This document shows, piece after piece, positions 1-12,359 of a stretch of DNA of 64,000 bases. A model generated the notes under the pieces. It made no database searches. It was given only the letters and a program-made list of their open reading frames with translations, and was not told where the DNA came from. Numbering within the stretch: the stretch's first letter is position 1; each line of letters begins with the position of its first letter. The stretch is from Symsagittifera roscoffensis (Eukaryota; Xenacoelomorpha; Acoela; Convolutidae). The stretch is taken from assembly GCF_963678635.1 (NCBI RefSeq), contig NC_087071.1, forward strand, positions 43,883,095 to 43,947,094. Reading direction: 5' to 3'. Position numbers and translations under genes: made by a program.

Positions 1-112
1 GCGCTTGTGTTTTGACTTCTGGCTTAGTTTTTGTCCACTAGCTTATCAAGCCTTGTTTGTGATCTATCGCAATCGGTGCGAAATATTTTGAACTTTTAAT
101 TCATTGGAATTT
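1..112. repeat. diverged copy of the left-end repeat core
   Basis: Matches, with substitutions, the core that recurs at 2143, 3233, 3776, 4477 and 5178 (gacttctggcttagtttttg, then a gtgatctatcgca-type block and a gtgcgaaatatttt block). It is the most diverged copy and is cut by the window edge. Confidence 0.7.
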
Positions 113-1760
113 TTTTTTCTTATCTAAGATTTTTTAAATCCGTTTTGTCAAGAAATTTTGGTTAATTCGGGACCATATGCCAGAAGTTTTTTTTGAAGGC
201 AGATAGTAAACCACTGATTCAAATGAATTATGAGCACGAGCAAATTTTATGAAGAAAAGAGAGGCAAAAAGCAACTAATAATGAGCAAAAGACCAAAATA
301 TGAAGAAACTCCTTTTGTTCATTAAAATTTAAAAAAACTCTCGCATTAAGCTTCTCTTAAGAGTTAGTTTGCAATGCATTAACTGTTTCAAACTAATTTT
401 AGAATGTTTTCGCTTGCTTTAAAAGTTGCAAATGAAAAACTTTTTTGCTAATTTTTTTTTTACATTCTGGATTACTTCGACACAAACCAGTCAGCTTGCA
501 CGTATGTCAGAGCTAAAAAACACATAAATTTTCACATAGAGGTTCAGCACCAGTTGGAATACAAAAAAACATCATAACTAAAAAAACTATGATATAGAGG
601 CGAATCTGCATTTTCCATTCAAAAGCAAAAATACGGCAAAAAGTTGTCCCAAGCGGTAACAAAAATCGAAAAAACGGAAAAAAAGTAAGACTACTAACAA
701 ATATAAAATATGCCAGGTTCAAACCTCCGAACTAGAAAAAACAATTCAAGTTCTAGCATACAGAGAGTGTGTGCTTAAGAGTAATGAACGTAGTGAAGGC
801 TCTTTTATAGGTTTTGCTGATTTTTTCTTTTGTTTTTTTAGGAAAAAGACTTGAAATATCGATGCACTTAGATATATATGAACTTTTTGAGTTCAATTGA
901 AATTCATCTACTGAAAGTAATATAAAAAGCAATCGCCAAATACATTATTGCAAAAGGCGAGAAAATTCGTGAACGATTACTAGTTTGGAAAGTGGAATTT
1001 AAAATCCCCTCTGGTTGGGTTCAAGTCATCAAAAACGCGCCTCATAATTAATTATTAAAATTCAAAAAAGGGCATCTGTTTTTTCTTTTAATTTCAAAAA
1101 CTGAAATTTTTCAACAGAGGCAGTGTTCATTCATGTTTACTTGTGTTCACTATTTTGTCTTTTCCAATCTTTGATAAGCTATGTTCGATAGGCACCAAAC
1201 ACTAGCCACCAAATAACCAAATACAAACATGTACCAAATATGCAACAAACGTGAGCCAGATTTAATGCTGTTGCAGCAAAAAAAGGTGTAATGCTTTTGC
1301 TGCAAAAAAAACATCAAAAAAAAGCGTTTGTAGGTTTTGGTCTTAAGAAAATAATGTGAAGGTTATCGAATAGTGTGTGAAAACAGTAAGACTTCACTTT
1401 GTGAAAGAACAATATTTTTTATGAAAATAGCCAAGCATAACAAAACGTCTTGTTTCTTTTTTAAAATTGTTTGGTTAGTTTTGATGCATTTTTGAACAGA
1501 AAAAGAACACTTTTTTTGCTTCATATTATCCCATCTCGCAAGTTGTTAAATTTACGGGTTTATAACTCCTAATCTATGTCTTCGAAAATCAAAATTTTGC
1601 GCTGAGTGGTTCACTGTCGAACAAAAAATTTAGTTCTAAAATATAGTAAGAGTTCAATTAGTGAGAGTAAACGCAACCGGTTTTTCCGAACGCTTCATCT
1701 CAGATTTGATAGGTTAGTTCTTCAGAAAGTTCAAAAAGCTTCGAAACGACGGTCAAAAAT
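113..1760. other. AT-rich stretch without a recognisable gene
   Basis: Many poly-T and poly-A runs. Reading frames are short and lack protein-like composition. I see no RNA gene or mobile-element protein here. Confidence 0.5.
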
Positions 1761-2248
1761 TCAACAAGTTTTTTCCGAAATCTAATTTTTTTCTGAAAAG
1801 CAGGAGGTGGGCGCAAAATTAGACAAACGTTCCATACCCTGGTTTCTCGACAGATCTTTTAACCTGAGAACACGGTAGTTTTCAAACAAAAACAAAATTT
1901 TTCCAAAATTATGTGACAGCTTCGAACATATGACTTTTTTTTTCAATTTTTTTTCCATACTTTTTCCATTTTTCGGCTCAGTCTTGCCTCCTTTTTGGAC
2001 CCACTGCCCTGCTTTTCTCCGTTGTACCGAAAGTGCTGCAAAACTTCGCTCTGCCTGTTATTTCAGTTTTCAAAAATCTGTTTCTTTTTATTTAGTTTTT
2101 TCCGATTCAAATTCGATTCGATAGCTTTCAATGCTGCTTTTGCCTTGTGACTTCTGGCTTAGTTTTTGCCCACTAGCTTGCCGTGTTTCGTTTGTGATCT
2201 ATCGCAGGTGGTGCGAAATATTTTAAATCCTTAATTTATTGGAATTTT
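1761..2248. repeat. dispersed repeat, copy 1 of a 488-bp unit
   Basis: Nearly identical to 3395-3882, shifted by 1634 bp. A third, internally deleted partial copy of its right half lies at about 3119-3340. It includes the core found at the very start of the window. No coding potential is evident: the matching 64-aa frames are T-rich and hydrophobic by composition only. Confidence 0.85.
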
Positions 2249-2318
2249 TTTCCTTAGCTAAAATTTTTTCATCTTTCTAATTTTTTTAATTTCATGCACG
2301 ATAAAAATGTCTTTGTAG

Positions 2319-2426
2319 GTGTTAGTTATGAATGAATATAAATACGTCAACTGGATGCAAATGAAAGAACTGGTGTTAGATGACAGTTTGATGCAGATCA
2401 CTGGAATGGCTGAAACATCATTTTTT
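2319..2426 (+). pseudogene. exon-like block, 36 codons, copy 1
   Basis: This 108-bp block is preceded by an acceptor-like tgtctttgtag and followed by a consensus donor, gtaagt. It is open throughout in phase 0 (36 codons) and encodes a protein-like segment (NEYKYVNWMQMKELVLDD and onward). Almost the same block with the same borders recurs at 5355-5462. The flanks contain no matching neighbouring exons. I read it as an exon of a host or element gene trapped in a repeat. I do not recognise the protein family. Confidence 0.4.
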
Positions 2427-2485
2427 GTAAGTTTCTGTGTAAGTTTCAATATCAATCCATTGTTTTATCAAATATAACGAAGTTA

Positions 2486-3118
2486 TGAGAAAATACACAT
2501 TTTTTTTTCTTTTTAATTTTGTTTACCTCAAGCTAAATTTTTGTAACTATTTCCGCAATTATCAAATGAGTACTGCAGAATTTTGGCAAAACGACTGTAC
2601 GGCCCGGGCCACTCGGTTTCTGCCTAACTCAAATTGCGATTCTCTACAATGTGATTCTTTTTACTCCATCATCCCCATCGTTTTCCACTTTGTCCCTCAA
2701 CCCACTCCCTCCCCCTCTCAGAACCAAACACCCACCAGAACCCCCACTTTGGAATTTTTGACCACCACAAAAGTTTTGACAGTTTTTTCTTTTCAGTAAA
2801 TTTTTTGAAAATGCAAGTCAGGAACGCTATTTTTGAGAGAATTTGGAACAAAAAAACTCTTTTCTTAGAATGCGATCCCAATAAAATACTTGCAAAAACA
2901 GATACAATCATAAAAAAGTCGTTATGTTTTGAAACAAATAGTCAAAACAAAACATTTTTGTGCTTTTTTTGAAGGTTTTCATCGCGTGTCCTTTCTCAAA
3001 TTAGTAAATACACGCATATTTACTTAGACATAAAAACGTGGTCCACCTCCATCTTTCAACGCCCCTTCCCCCAATGTCTCTAATTAAAATAAGAAATAAG
3101 TTGAAGAAATAAGCTATT
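2486..3118. other. non-coding, with a C-rich stretch
   Basis: Mostly AT-rich, with a locally C-rich stretch near 2660-2760. The short frames on both strands have low-complexity composition and no recognisable domain. Confidence 0.4.
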
Positions 3119-3394
3119 TATGCTTTTCTCCGTTGTACCGAAAGTGCTGAAAAACTTCGCTCTGCCTGTTATTTCAGTTTTCAAAAATCTGTTTCTTTTT
3201 ATTTAGTTTTTTCCGATTCAAATTCGATTCGATGCCTTGTGGCTTCTGGCTTAGTTTTTGCCCACTAGCTTGCCGTGTTTCGTTTGTGATCTATCGCAGG
3301 TGGTGCGAAATATTTTAAATCCTTAATTTATTGGAATTTTCGATGTCCTCTCTGTTCAGCCATATGAAGTAACAAATCATCAAGTTCTTTCAAA

Positions 3395-3882
3395 TCAACA
3401 AGTTTTTTCCGAAATCTAATTTTTTTTTGAAAAGCAGGAGGTGGCCGCAAAATTAGACAAACGTTCCATACCCTGGTTTCTCGACAGATCTTTTAACCTG
3501 AGAACACGGTAGTTTTCAAACAAAAACAAAATTTTTCCAAAATTATGTGACAGCTTCGAACATATGACTTTTTTTTTCAATTTTTTTTCCATACTTTTTC
3601 CATTTTTCGGCTCAGTCTTGCCTCCTTTTTGGGCCCACTGCCCTGCTTTTCTCCGTTGTACCGAAAGTGCTGCAAAACTTCGCTCTGCCTGTTATTTCAG
3701 TTTTCAAAAATCTGTTTCTTTTTATTTAGTTTTTTCCGATTCAAATTCGATTCGATAGCTTTCAATGCTGCTTTTGCCTTGTGACTTCTGGCTTAGTTTT
3801 TGCCCACTAGCTTGCCGTGTTTCGTTTGTGATCTATCGCAGGTGGTGCGAAATATTTTAAATCCTTAATTTATTGGAATTTT
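3395..3882. repeat. dispersed repeat, copy 2 of the 488-bp unit
   Basis: Second copy of 1761-2248 with very few differences. Its right end overlaps the start of the 701-bp tandem unit that begins at 3776, so the two repeat families are interleaved. Confidence 0.85.
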
Positions 3883-4476
3883 CGATGTCCTCTCTGTTCA
3901 GCCATATGAAGTAACAAATCATTCATTCTCGCCATTTGCTTTCTTTTCATTTCAAAACGAATTCAAAAGAAGATAGATTGTACAATGCTGCTTTTAAAGA
4001 ATGATTTTCTTTTCCACTTCAAATCAGTTTCTGAAAAAGAACAATCTGACAATTTAAACTGAAAACTTGTCCTTCACAGCTACAGAATAGCACCGATGTT
4101 TTATCTGTTCTTATGATATATACGAAAGAGAGTTTCCAATCTCCAAATGGACAATGTTCAAGGCGAAATGTGAGTTTAGGACCAACGGGACGATATCTTC
4201 GATGACCCGACTGGAGTGGCCGTCATCTCCGTCTCTGTGGTGTTCGCCATAGTGGTCATAGTGGCAATCGCACTCCTTGTATGGTTCATGTTCTTCAGAC
4301 ACAGGAGAGCCATGCCCAGGAGTGCAGGAGGGGCGACCAAGACAAGAACCCTCGCCGGAGGAAAGAGCGGTCCAGGGAAGACACCCCCAGCATCTTCCAG
4401 AAGGACCACAGCAGGTGAAGGCGAAAAAAATCTGTTTCTTTTTATTTAGTTTTTTCCGATTCAAATTCGATTCGAT
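3776..4476. repeat. 701-bp tandem unit, copy 1
   Basis: Direct tandem duplication with 4477-5177, period exactly 701 bp and almost no differences. It begins with gccttgtgacttctggctta and ends in a T-rich block, and contains the GC-richer exon-like block at 4180-4414. A partial third unit starts at 5178. The near-identity suggests a recent duplication, although collapse or expansion during assembly is possible. Confidence 0.9.
4180..4414 (+). pseudogene. exon-like block encoding a transmembrane helix, copy 1
   Basis: A 235-bp block, clearly GC-richer than its surroundings, open from an acceptor-like gagtttag to a donor-like gtgaag. It encodes an acidic lead (IFDDPTG), a roughly 27-residue hydrophobic helix (VAVISVSVVFAIVVIVAIAL and onward), then an Arg/Lys/Ser/Pro-rich tail starting RHRR. 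That is the layout of a type I membrane protein's helix and juxtamembrane tail. I do not recognise the parent gene. There is no start or stop codon, so it is an isolated exon rather than a gene. Confidence 0.5.
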
Positions 4477-5177
4477 GCCTTGTGGCTTCTGGCTTAGTTT
4501 TTGCCCACTAGCTTGCCGTGTTTCGTTTGTGATCTATCGCAGGTGGTGCGAAATATTTTAAATCCTTAATTTATTGGAATTTTCGATGTCCTCTCTGTTC
4601 AGCCATATGAAGTAACAAATCATTCATTCTCGCCATTTGCTTTCTTTTCATTTCAAAACGAATTCAAAAGAAGATAGATTGTACAATGCTGCTTTTAAAG
4701 AATGATTTTCTTTTCCACTTCAAATCAGTTTCTGAAAAAGAACAATCTGACAATTTAAACTGAAAACTTGTCCTTCACAGCTACAGAATAGCACCGATGT
4801 TTTATCTGTTCTTATGATATATACGAAAGAGAGTTTCCAATCTCCAAATGGACAATGTTCAAGGCGAAATGTGAGTTTAGGACCAACGGGACGATATCTT
4901 CGATGACCCGACTGGAGTGGCCGTCATCTCCGTCTCTGTGGTGTTCGCCATAGTGGTCATAGTGGCAATCGCACTCCTTGTATGGTTCATGTTCTTCAGA
5001 CACAGGAGAGCCATGCCCAGGAGTGCAGGAGGGGCGACCAAGACAAGAACCCTCGCCGGAGGAAAGAGCGGTCCAGGGAAGACACCCCCAGCATCTTCCA
5101 GAAGGACCACAGCAGGTGAAGGCGAAAAAAATCTGTTTCTTTTTATTTAGTTTTTTCCGATTCAAATTCGATTCGAT
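4477..5177. repeat. 701-bp tandem unit, copy 2
   Basis: Second direct copy of 3776-4476. Differences are very few (for example in the gacttctgg/ggcttctgg core). It contains the second transmembrane exon-like block at 4881-5115. Confidence 0.9.
4881..5115 (+). pseudogene. exon-like block encoding a transmembrane helix, copy 2
   Basis: Same block as 4180-4414, shifted by 701 bp, with the same splice-like borders. It lies about 240 bp upstream of the 36-codon exon-like block at 5355-5462 on the same strand. The two may therefore be consecutive exons of one damaged gene. Confidence 0.5.
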
Positions 5178-5354
5178 GCCTTGTGACTTCTGGCTTAGTT
5201 TTTGCCCACTAGCTTGCCGTGTTTCGTTTGTGATCTATCGCAGGTGGTGCGAAATATTTTAAATCCTTAATTTATTGGAATTTTTTTCCTTAGCTAAAAT
5301 TTTTTCATCTTTCTAATTTTTTTAATTTCATGCACGATAAAAATGTCTTTGTAG

Positions 5355-5462
5355 GTGTTAGTTATGAATGAATATAAATACGTCAACTGGATGCAAATGA
5401 AAGAACTGGTGTTAGATGACAGTTTGATGCAGATCACTGGAATGGCTGAAACATCATTTTTT
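5355..5462 (+). pseudogene. exon-like block, 36 codons, copy 2
   Basis: Repeat of 2319-2426 with the acceptor-like ctttgtag and the donor gtaagt retained. If read through the donor, the frame continues to a stop at 5550-5552, giving a 65-codon tail, so this may alternatively be a terminal exon. Family not recognised. Confidence 0.4.
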
Positions 5463-5734
5463 GTAAGTTTCTGTGTTTTGGGTCGTTCAGCTCACGTACA
5501 GGTTAGTTTTTTGTTTGAGCCCCTCGCCCAGTTACTGGTTCCCATAGGATAAGGTTAAGGAACTTGTTGCTCTCTCAAGAGTTGAGAAGATTTTCTTGCA
5601 GAAAATGTACAATTTGAGCTTCAAACCTCTAAAGTACTGCAATTTTTTCTCAAGTTTTCTTCTCTGTTCAGAGTTTGCACGTTTTATGGGATGGGCTTTG
5701 ACGTAATTTTTGCCTGACTTCATTTTAAAAAAGT

Positions 5735-5930
5735 GGTAATCATACAATTTTCATAAATGACAAACTTTTAGTCATACAATTTTCATATATGGGAAAATTC
5801 TAATTTTACAATTTCCATATATGGGAAAATGTTTATCATAGAGATTTCATACAATTTTCTGTACGTATGGAATTGTATGGAATTGTATGACAAGAAGTTT
5901 CTCATATATGGAAATTGTATGATTAGAAGT
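5735..5930. repeat. cluster of catacaatttt-type direct and inverted repeats
   Basis: The motif catacaattttcatatatg and its reverse complement recur several times within about 200 bp, separated by ggaaaat blocks. The stretch could fold into a long imperfect hairpin. It may be a small foldback or MITE-like element; no terminal repeats or target duplication were defined. Confidence 0.5.
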
Positions 5931-8270
5931 TTTGGTCAACCCGGGTAAATTGAACAAGTATGTAATAAACCGCGGATAATAAACAAACCGCCATGTTTAC
6001 AAACCAAACTACCATATCTTGAAGCCGAAGTTGCATCAGAATAGCGTAAAATTAGATCAAAATTACGTAACAATTTTTTTTCGAAATTCCATTTTTTCAA
6101 CACACATGCCACGTTAAAGTCAAAGTATTTTTTTTCTGAACACGCGTTAAATGGACCAAACAGATAACCCCAATACCTTTCAAGAAACTTTACAATTCTT
6201 CAATGTAGGATTAATATGTAATGAAATTAGTCAAGTAGCTGATTTCACCGTTAAAAAAAGCAAAAACTGAACTGATAAGTAAAATTATAGTTTTTATAGG
6301 CAAATTATGGAGTCAAACTTCTTTTATTTCAACTGCAGCATCCACACCTAGGTTATTTTTTCCTACATCCAGTATAAATTTTCCAACCATAAAAACTTTC
6401 TACAACGACTTTGGCGCCAGTATATTTTATTTTTCTGTCCATTTTTTTCGAAATTGGCAAAAATTTCTCCCTCTCAAAAATCTGTCCTGATCACAACCAC
6501 TCGCAAAAACTCAGATCTGTCCCTGATTTCAGGTGCCTGAAGTTACTGGTGACTGAATTTCGCATGTTGTCAATTAGTGCTAGTCATACAATTTCACACC
6601 TGTGAAACTAGCTTTTCACCCGTCCTGCTGAATAGTGTCTGAAAACTCTACGACTAGCATTTTTTCGTCGTGTAATTTTAAGTGGAGCTATGATAGCTAT
6701 CACTGAACTGGTTTAAACTCCTTGTTCAACATGGCCAGTACAATAAGTGAACTTGAGCTTGAAATTATGCACACACAAAACAGTCGTCAAAATGAACCTT
6801 TCTTCAACAATAACAGCCCACAAAATAAAGATAACGGGAGGAAAAATCTTAATTGGGTATAGAAGTATCTGCTAGGACGGAGGCGGAGCAATAAGCAGAA
6901 TGGTCCAAGTGCAGAATGGGTCCAAGAGAAGAAAAACAGAAAAATATTGACTTATATTGGTTCATACGGGCTAATTGATAAAACAATTATTAGAATCGTC
7001 AAAGAATAAAAGAAAACGATAAATTCTGCATGAATTGACATATTTCATTAAGTTTTTTGATAACATTTTTTTCAAAATTTTTTTGATTAAAATGCCTAAA
7101 TTAAGCATAAAATGTTCATTGCTTTGTTATTATTGACATATCTTATTATTTTATCGATTAGCTTGTGGAAGTTGATATTTTTTTTATTTTTCTGCTCTTA
7201 GACCATTCTGCTTATTGACTGGCCACCTGCTAGGACATTTGAATCCATTTATGATCAAAGATAACTGCGAGTTTCCTAAAAGAGAAATTTCATTAGAGGT
7301 GTTTTTAAAGACAGGAATTGTTTCACCAGTGACTCAGAAAAAAGTATATAACAATCATGAAAGGTGTTTTAGCACTCATCATTGTATTAGCTCAAAAACG
7401 CTATATAAGCGATTGTGATTTGAAAATAATACCAACCAATGACATTAATGAGTACATTTTCACTCAATGTCGCAACCCCATTTCAAATTCTGTTCATATA
7501 GTTCAAATTGATGTCGTACAATCAAATTACTTCCTTTATTAAGCCAAGCTGCACAATTCTTCTTGAAAAGTCGCAGTGATTTTAAAAAATACTATATGGC
7601 TGCTAGAATATTCTAGAAGCTACGCCATATTATTCTAGAAGACAAACAGGTGTGACACGAGGGTTCCACTTGATTTTGCGATATGTCGAAAGCAACTTCA
7701 ACAATTTCAACTTTATGATGGTGTAAATAAGCAATAAGTTATTTTACAGGGAGTAGAAACCGCTAAAAGTTCTAGAAGTCTGGTAAAAAAGACCCCCTCG
7801 CTATCTTCATAGTAAAGACTAACCATCTGTATTAAGAGCTAAATCATTGGTTGAGATACCATTAAAGGATCCCACTTGTAAAATCCCACTTGGGAATTAA
7901 TTAAAGAGATACTTTCTTAAATATTTTCACCTGTTTTGACATACTCCCAAAGACACGCAAGGCATAAAAATGCCAAATCTAATAAATGATGAATTCGTGA
8001 GTTTAAAAATAGAGCTCTTCAGACCTCAGTAGAAAATAAATGTGAAAGAACGCTTCTGAGATATAAGTTCTAAAAGTACCATTTCATCTTCAATCGACAA
8101 TCAGTTTAATTCTAAATCTTCACTAATCTTTTTCAGTAATCTTTAATTAAGTTCATGAGTTCGATTTACGTAATCTTCAATCAATAACTTGCAACTAGTT
8201 CCTTAAAATTACCGCCTACTTGAAATCTAAAGCAAAGTTTAAGCTTGAAAAAATCAAATTCCTGACAAAA
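5931..8270. other. AT-rich stretch without a recognisable gene
   Basis: Frames of 60-67 codons occur but have no domain-like features. No tRNA-like or mobile-element protein signal was seen. Confidence 0.4.
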
Positions 8271-8572
8271 ATGTCTTCGGAGTTTGTGAAATATGTCGAG
8301 GAAAAACTAAATCAAACTCAAATTGACCCAGAAATCAAACAAATGATGCAGTTATTCATAATTGACCTCCAGGACAAAAACTGGCAACTTCAAGCTCTTA
8401 AAAATGACGTCAACAACTTGAAGGCAACGCTGGAAAGAAAGGAACAGAATTATCTACCCGGCGAACGACAACAAAAAGCAGGGCATTTCGTGGTTAGTAA
8501 TTTAATTAATTTGCAGAAAAAAAAAACAATTTCCCCTTAATTTTGATATCGTTTTTTTAATATTTCCAGTAA
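8271..8572 (+). CDS. possible small two-exon gene, coiled-coil-like protein of 74 aa
   Basis: An ATG at 8271 opens 74 codons that end at a donor-like gttagt (intron 8493-8569, acceptor tatttccag). The first codon after the intron is TAA. The predicted product is charged and probably alpha-helical (QALKNDVNNLKATLERKEQN segment), like a short coiled coil. The 77-bp intron would be normal for a nematode. I recognise no family, and the frame also continues unspliced to a stop near 8540. It could equally be a fragment of a transposon ORF1. Confidence 0.3.
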
Positions 8573-10404
8573 TGTTCCGATGACTACCAAAGACTGGCAA
8601 GAAACTATGGCGTAGGGTCCGTTTCTTAAATTTTACTAGCCAATTATCTGATTTTTATCCTTTTGTTGAAGCATCATCATAAAATTTTATGTAAAAAGCA
8701 CAAATAATGATTTTATTGTTATGTAAATAATATTTATGGATTTTTTTAAGCTTTTTTCAAAAGCTTTTTTTTTTGAACTAGAAAAATATAACTTTGAAAA
8801 ATTCGAACTTTGAAAAATATAATTTTTAGTGTTTTTTGCAAGTATTTTGTATTATAAATAAACCTTAAATACTGTTCAAAGCAATTACAGTGGGCGTTCC
8901 AACTGTTTTAAATGAACTTTTCTATTAAATCACCTTGGGGACAATATTCCAATTGATGGCTATTTTGGGAACTATTAAATAGTGCATGTATTAACATTGA
9001 GAGCTACATTATGATCATTTTTTTAGTCATTTTTTCATGCATATTATGTAAAAATAGTTCTTTTGCCAGACAGATTTTTTCAATTTTTGCGCTTATCTTG
9101 AAAAAATTCTAGCCGCGCAAAGTTGCATCGTATGTTTTTTGTGTCGCAATACATATTTTTTGGAGCCTTCACGCTAAATCGCGCAGAAATTTTTTTGGTC
9201 TCTAGTTTCTCAAACATTGAAATGACATATTCTTCCTTGATAAGTCGTGCAAAACTTTCTTTGAACAAAGATATACAATGTTTCTATGACATGTAGTGTA
9301 TAAAGCGCGGCAGCTTTGGACTCATTTTTGAAAACTTATTAAGCAAGTGAAACTTGAAGATATACTCAACACAATTAGTTTGACTGAAGTGACAAGCTTG
9401 ATAGTCCAAAATGGATTATCCTCGATTGTAAAACATGAGTAGCTCATTTATTCTTTTATTAGTGGGTTTCTGAGAAGCAAAAACCCACTCTGAAAGAGTG
9501 AGCGAGCCCGGGTCGAGGTCCGCAACTAAAATTTCGAGTCGGTCGCGGAAATGTTAATTTCGCGACCGAAAATCCATAGTCTGGACAGGGTTTCAAGTCG
9601 CGGACAAACTCTGGAAATACCGTATCTAGGTACTCGTTCAAGAAATTCCAAGAATAGGATTCGAAGCTGTTTCATATTTGAAAATTGGATGCACAAATCT
9701 AACAATATAACTCTCTTTGATTTCTTATACAGGTCTAATAAAGAAATAAAAATTCTTTCCTTTGAAAACATGGAGAAAATTTTTCTCTACCAGTAAAAGG
9801 TTGACTAGGTTGCACGCTTCCGAATCTAGGAAGCTTAAGCTTGCGTAAAGCATCAAAACACAAACCCTCAACAAGGATAGCCTGTTACAGCGCCAATAGC
9901 ACAGAGTGCTCCGACCAATACTTAAAAAACATTCTGAACAAAAAAATTCATAGTCGTATAGGCCAATTGGAAAACCATCTGCTTAGAAAAAAGCTCAAGA
10001 AAACGATAAAACAATTGTGGTAGAATTTTAAGAAATTTCTTTTTTTTTGAAGAAATTGAAAGCTTCTCACTACGGGAAACCTGTATCATTTTTAATCCTG
10101 CCAAGCAACTTTTTCATCAATGTTGCACTAAAATATTGTCCAATTAAGTGAAAAAAATTGGGTCAATTCGAGATATTCGAGATGACTAGAGATCAAAATA
10201 TTTGAAAATTAAACAAATTTGGGAATGAGAATGATAGCGGCAATTGGAAACAAATTTAACAATTGATAATTAAACTAAATTAGAAATTGCATCAGCCCGA
10301 AACCGATCTACATATTTAGTATGCAAAAAATAGATTTTTTTGCCTGTTTCGGGGCAATTTGATGTTTTGAGGCCTCTTGAAAACCAAGTTCGCACAATTT
10401 ACAG
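8573..10404. other. intergenic, AT-rich with one GC-richer patch
   Basis: A GC-richer patch at about 9480-9660 contains a short perfect dyad at about 9541-9567 (ggtcgcg and cgcgacc arms). Overlapping 60-81-codon frames on both strands there look like shadows of that composition. No gene is supported. Confidence 0.4.
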
Positions 10405-11160
10405 CAAGCTTTTAAATGAATACTTACTTTCAAAGAAATACTCGTTCTCGACCGAGGGGAATTACTCAAGTTGAGCTACAGCCCAAAAGTCATCATGGTA
10501 CAAACCAAAGGACGCCATGGATAAACACAGGTCTTGTGCCGACTGTGGCTCGTCAGACTATCATGTGGCTGAATGTACACTATAAGGACAAGAGAAAAAC
10601 TTTGGCTATTCGCCAAACGAACAAAATCTGGATCAGATGGATGAAATTTGAACTTTATAATGAATTGTTAAATAGTCTATGCGCAAGATACTTCTCAATC
10701 AAGGAGACACTTCAATATGCACGTTGTTTTTGGGATGACTGAAGAAAAAGAATCATCCTGAGCACAGGTTGCCGTTGACCGCATTCCAGAACATTAAGAA
10801 CAGAGACAAGCAGAAAACCTTGACCTCCAGAACAAGAATGAGAAAAAAAAGAAAACAGTAATTAATTCTAACGAAGTAATGTCTAGTAATCAACAGGCCA
10901 AAACAGTAAGTAGGACACCGGAGAGCAATTGATGCAAATATGTAGAAAGCCAAGACTTGGCGACCAAAGAAATCAAACAAAAGCTGAAATTGAGAACCAG
11001 ACGACGGAAAACAGGACGTTGATCTCGAGCAAAAGAGGCCAGATAGTTTCAAGCAGATCATTAAGAAGACAGAAAGCTGTGAATCGAAAGAGTGATCACT
11101 AGAAGAATTTAAAGCATAACCAAAAACATGTAACAGAAAAATGTCATTTAAAAATTCAAA
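10405..11160 (+). pseudogene. decayed gag nucleocapsid region of a giant LTR element
   Basis: In one frame the segment around 10410-10600 reads NEYLL, then WYKPKDAMDKHRSC, then a CCHC knuckle CADCGSSDYHVAEC. It aligns with residues around 765-814 of the intact gag at 39568-45621. Stops and frame changes follow immediately. The orientation is opposite to the intact element. The sequence downstream is interrupted at 11171 by a small TIR element. Confidence 0.75.
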
Positions 11161-11170
11161 TGGTCGCGGA

Positions 11171-11610
11171 GGGTCTAGGACAGCAAGCCGACGGGACTTG
11201 AAGCCGAAATTAAAACTTTACAGGCACCTCAAAACACAATTTTATCATCTGTAAAACGTTGCTTTTCAAAATTTTGGAAAGTTTAGTCCATGATAAGCGT
11301 TTTTCATGACAATGCACCATTTGTGATTGGCATCCGTTTATAACATCAGCCGGTTTTTGAAATGCATAAATTATAAACATGAAAAATGCCTTCAACCATG
11401 TTTTACTTTCCAACTTTCCGAAACATCCTTTGAAGGCTTAAATTTTATGAAAACGCCGATAACTAGTAAAGAAAGATCATGAGATTCAGAAATTCTTCAA
11501 GAAAATTTTCAAATTAATCATATTTCACGACTTTATAAAGAACTATTCGGCTTGAAGTCCCTAATTTTAGAATTCGGTTTGAAGTCCCGTCGGCTTGATG
11601 TCCGGCACCC
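11171..11610. mobile_element. 440-bp TIR element with a 9-bp target duplication (MULE-type MITE)
   Basis: The ends are imperfect inverted repeats of about 40 bp sharing the core AAGCCGACGGGACTT. The element is flanked on both sides by the same 9-mer, GGTCGCGGA (11162-11170 and 11611-11619). A 9-bp duplication with long TIRs is the signature of Mutator-like elements. There is no transposase inside, only a 67-codon antisense frame, so it would be non-autonomous. It sits inside the decayed gag. Confidence 0.75.
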
Positions 11611-11619
11611 GGTCGCGGA

Positions 11620-12310
11620 GTATAACTGAACTTGAATGAACCGAGCGAAAAGACGCTAATTCTAATTGACAGCAATCGACACTAAAGCATCTGTTGATAA
11701 CAGAAAGAAACCTAATAGTCAAATGATGCTATACTGAGTTGCATGGTCCATATCAAAAGATGCCGACCATAAATGATATCACTATCTACAAGAAAACAAT
11801 GTTAACCTAGGATGATGATTTTAACAACTGTAGAAGGGGAGAGTCAATAAAAGGGCTTCATGAGTCAGGTGCAGTCTTGGGCGTGATGCCTATTAATGTT
11901 TGGTTCGTAGCTGGATTTAACAAAGGAGACTTGATTGATTCTAGAGTGCAACTAGCAGCGCCTAACAAGGGTGTCCTCCGAGTCCTGGGTAGGAATCCAA
12001 TTCTAGCGTTTAACATGGAAGGAAGAAACCAATGGATGATTTCTTGTTCTAGGAGAAACCAGATGAATCAAAATAATTTTTAGCCAGAGTAGACTTCATC
12101 CAAATATTCGATCTGACGATTGACCTATATATGCCATACTCAGCATTTGTGAGTCAGAGAGAACGTGCGTGGTGGAATCCCTAATTTTAATAATGAGCAA
12201 CGAGCGGAAAGTTCCGGTTTTCTTTAGCAGCAAAGAGAGACTAAGGGTAAAAGAAGCAGCCATCGTGAGCCTAAGAATGAAGAACTTCAAGGATCTAAGT
12301 AACGCGTTAA
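11620..12310 (+). pseudogene. decayed retropepsin region
   Basis: Contains LHGPYQ, then at 11870-12040 VMPINVW, LAAPNKGVLRVLGRNP and MEGRNQWM. These align collinearly with the protease segment of the intact gag-pol (VMPIKTW, LAAANRGAIYVAGRTP, MGGRNLWM). The catalytic DTG triad is replaced here (ESGAV), so the enzyme would be dead. Confidence 0.8.
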
Positions 12311-12359
12311 ACAGATATGTGTTGTGCCAAACCCCAACAGTTTAAGGTGTCATATTTTT

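Noticed and set aside
4111..4464. 117-codon minus-strand frame over the exon-like block
   Set aside because: The sense strand has splice-like borders and a clear membrane helix; the antisense frame has an odd composition and no domain.
5735..5930. Possible CRISPR-like array
   Set aside because: Repeats are direct and inverted, AT-rich and unevenly spaced, in eukaryotic DNA.
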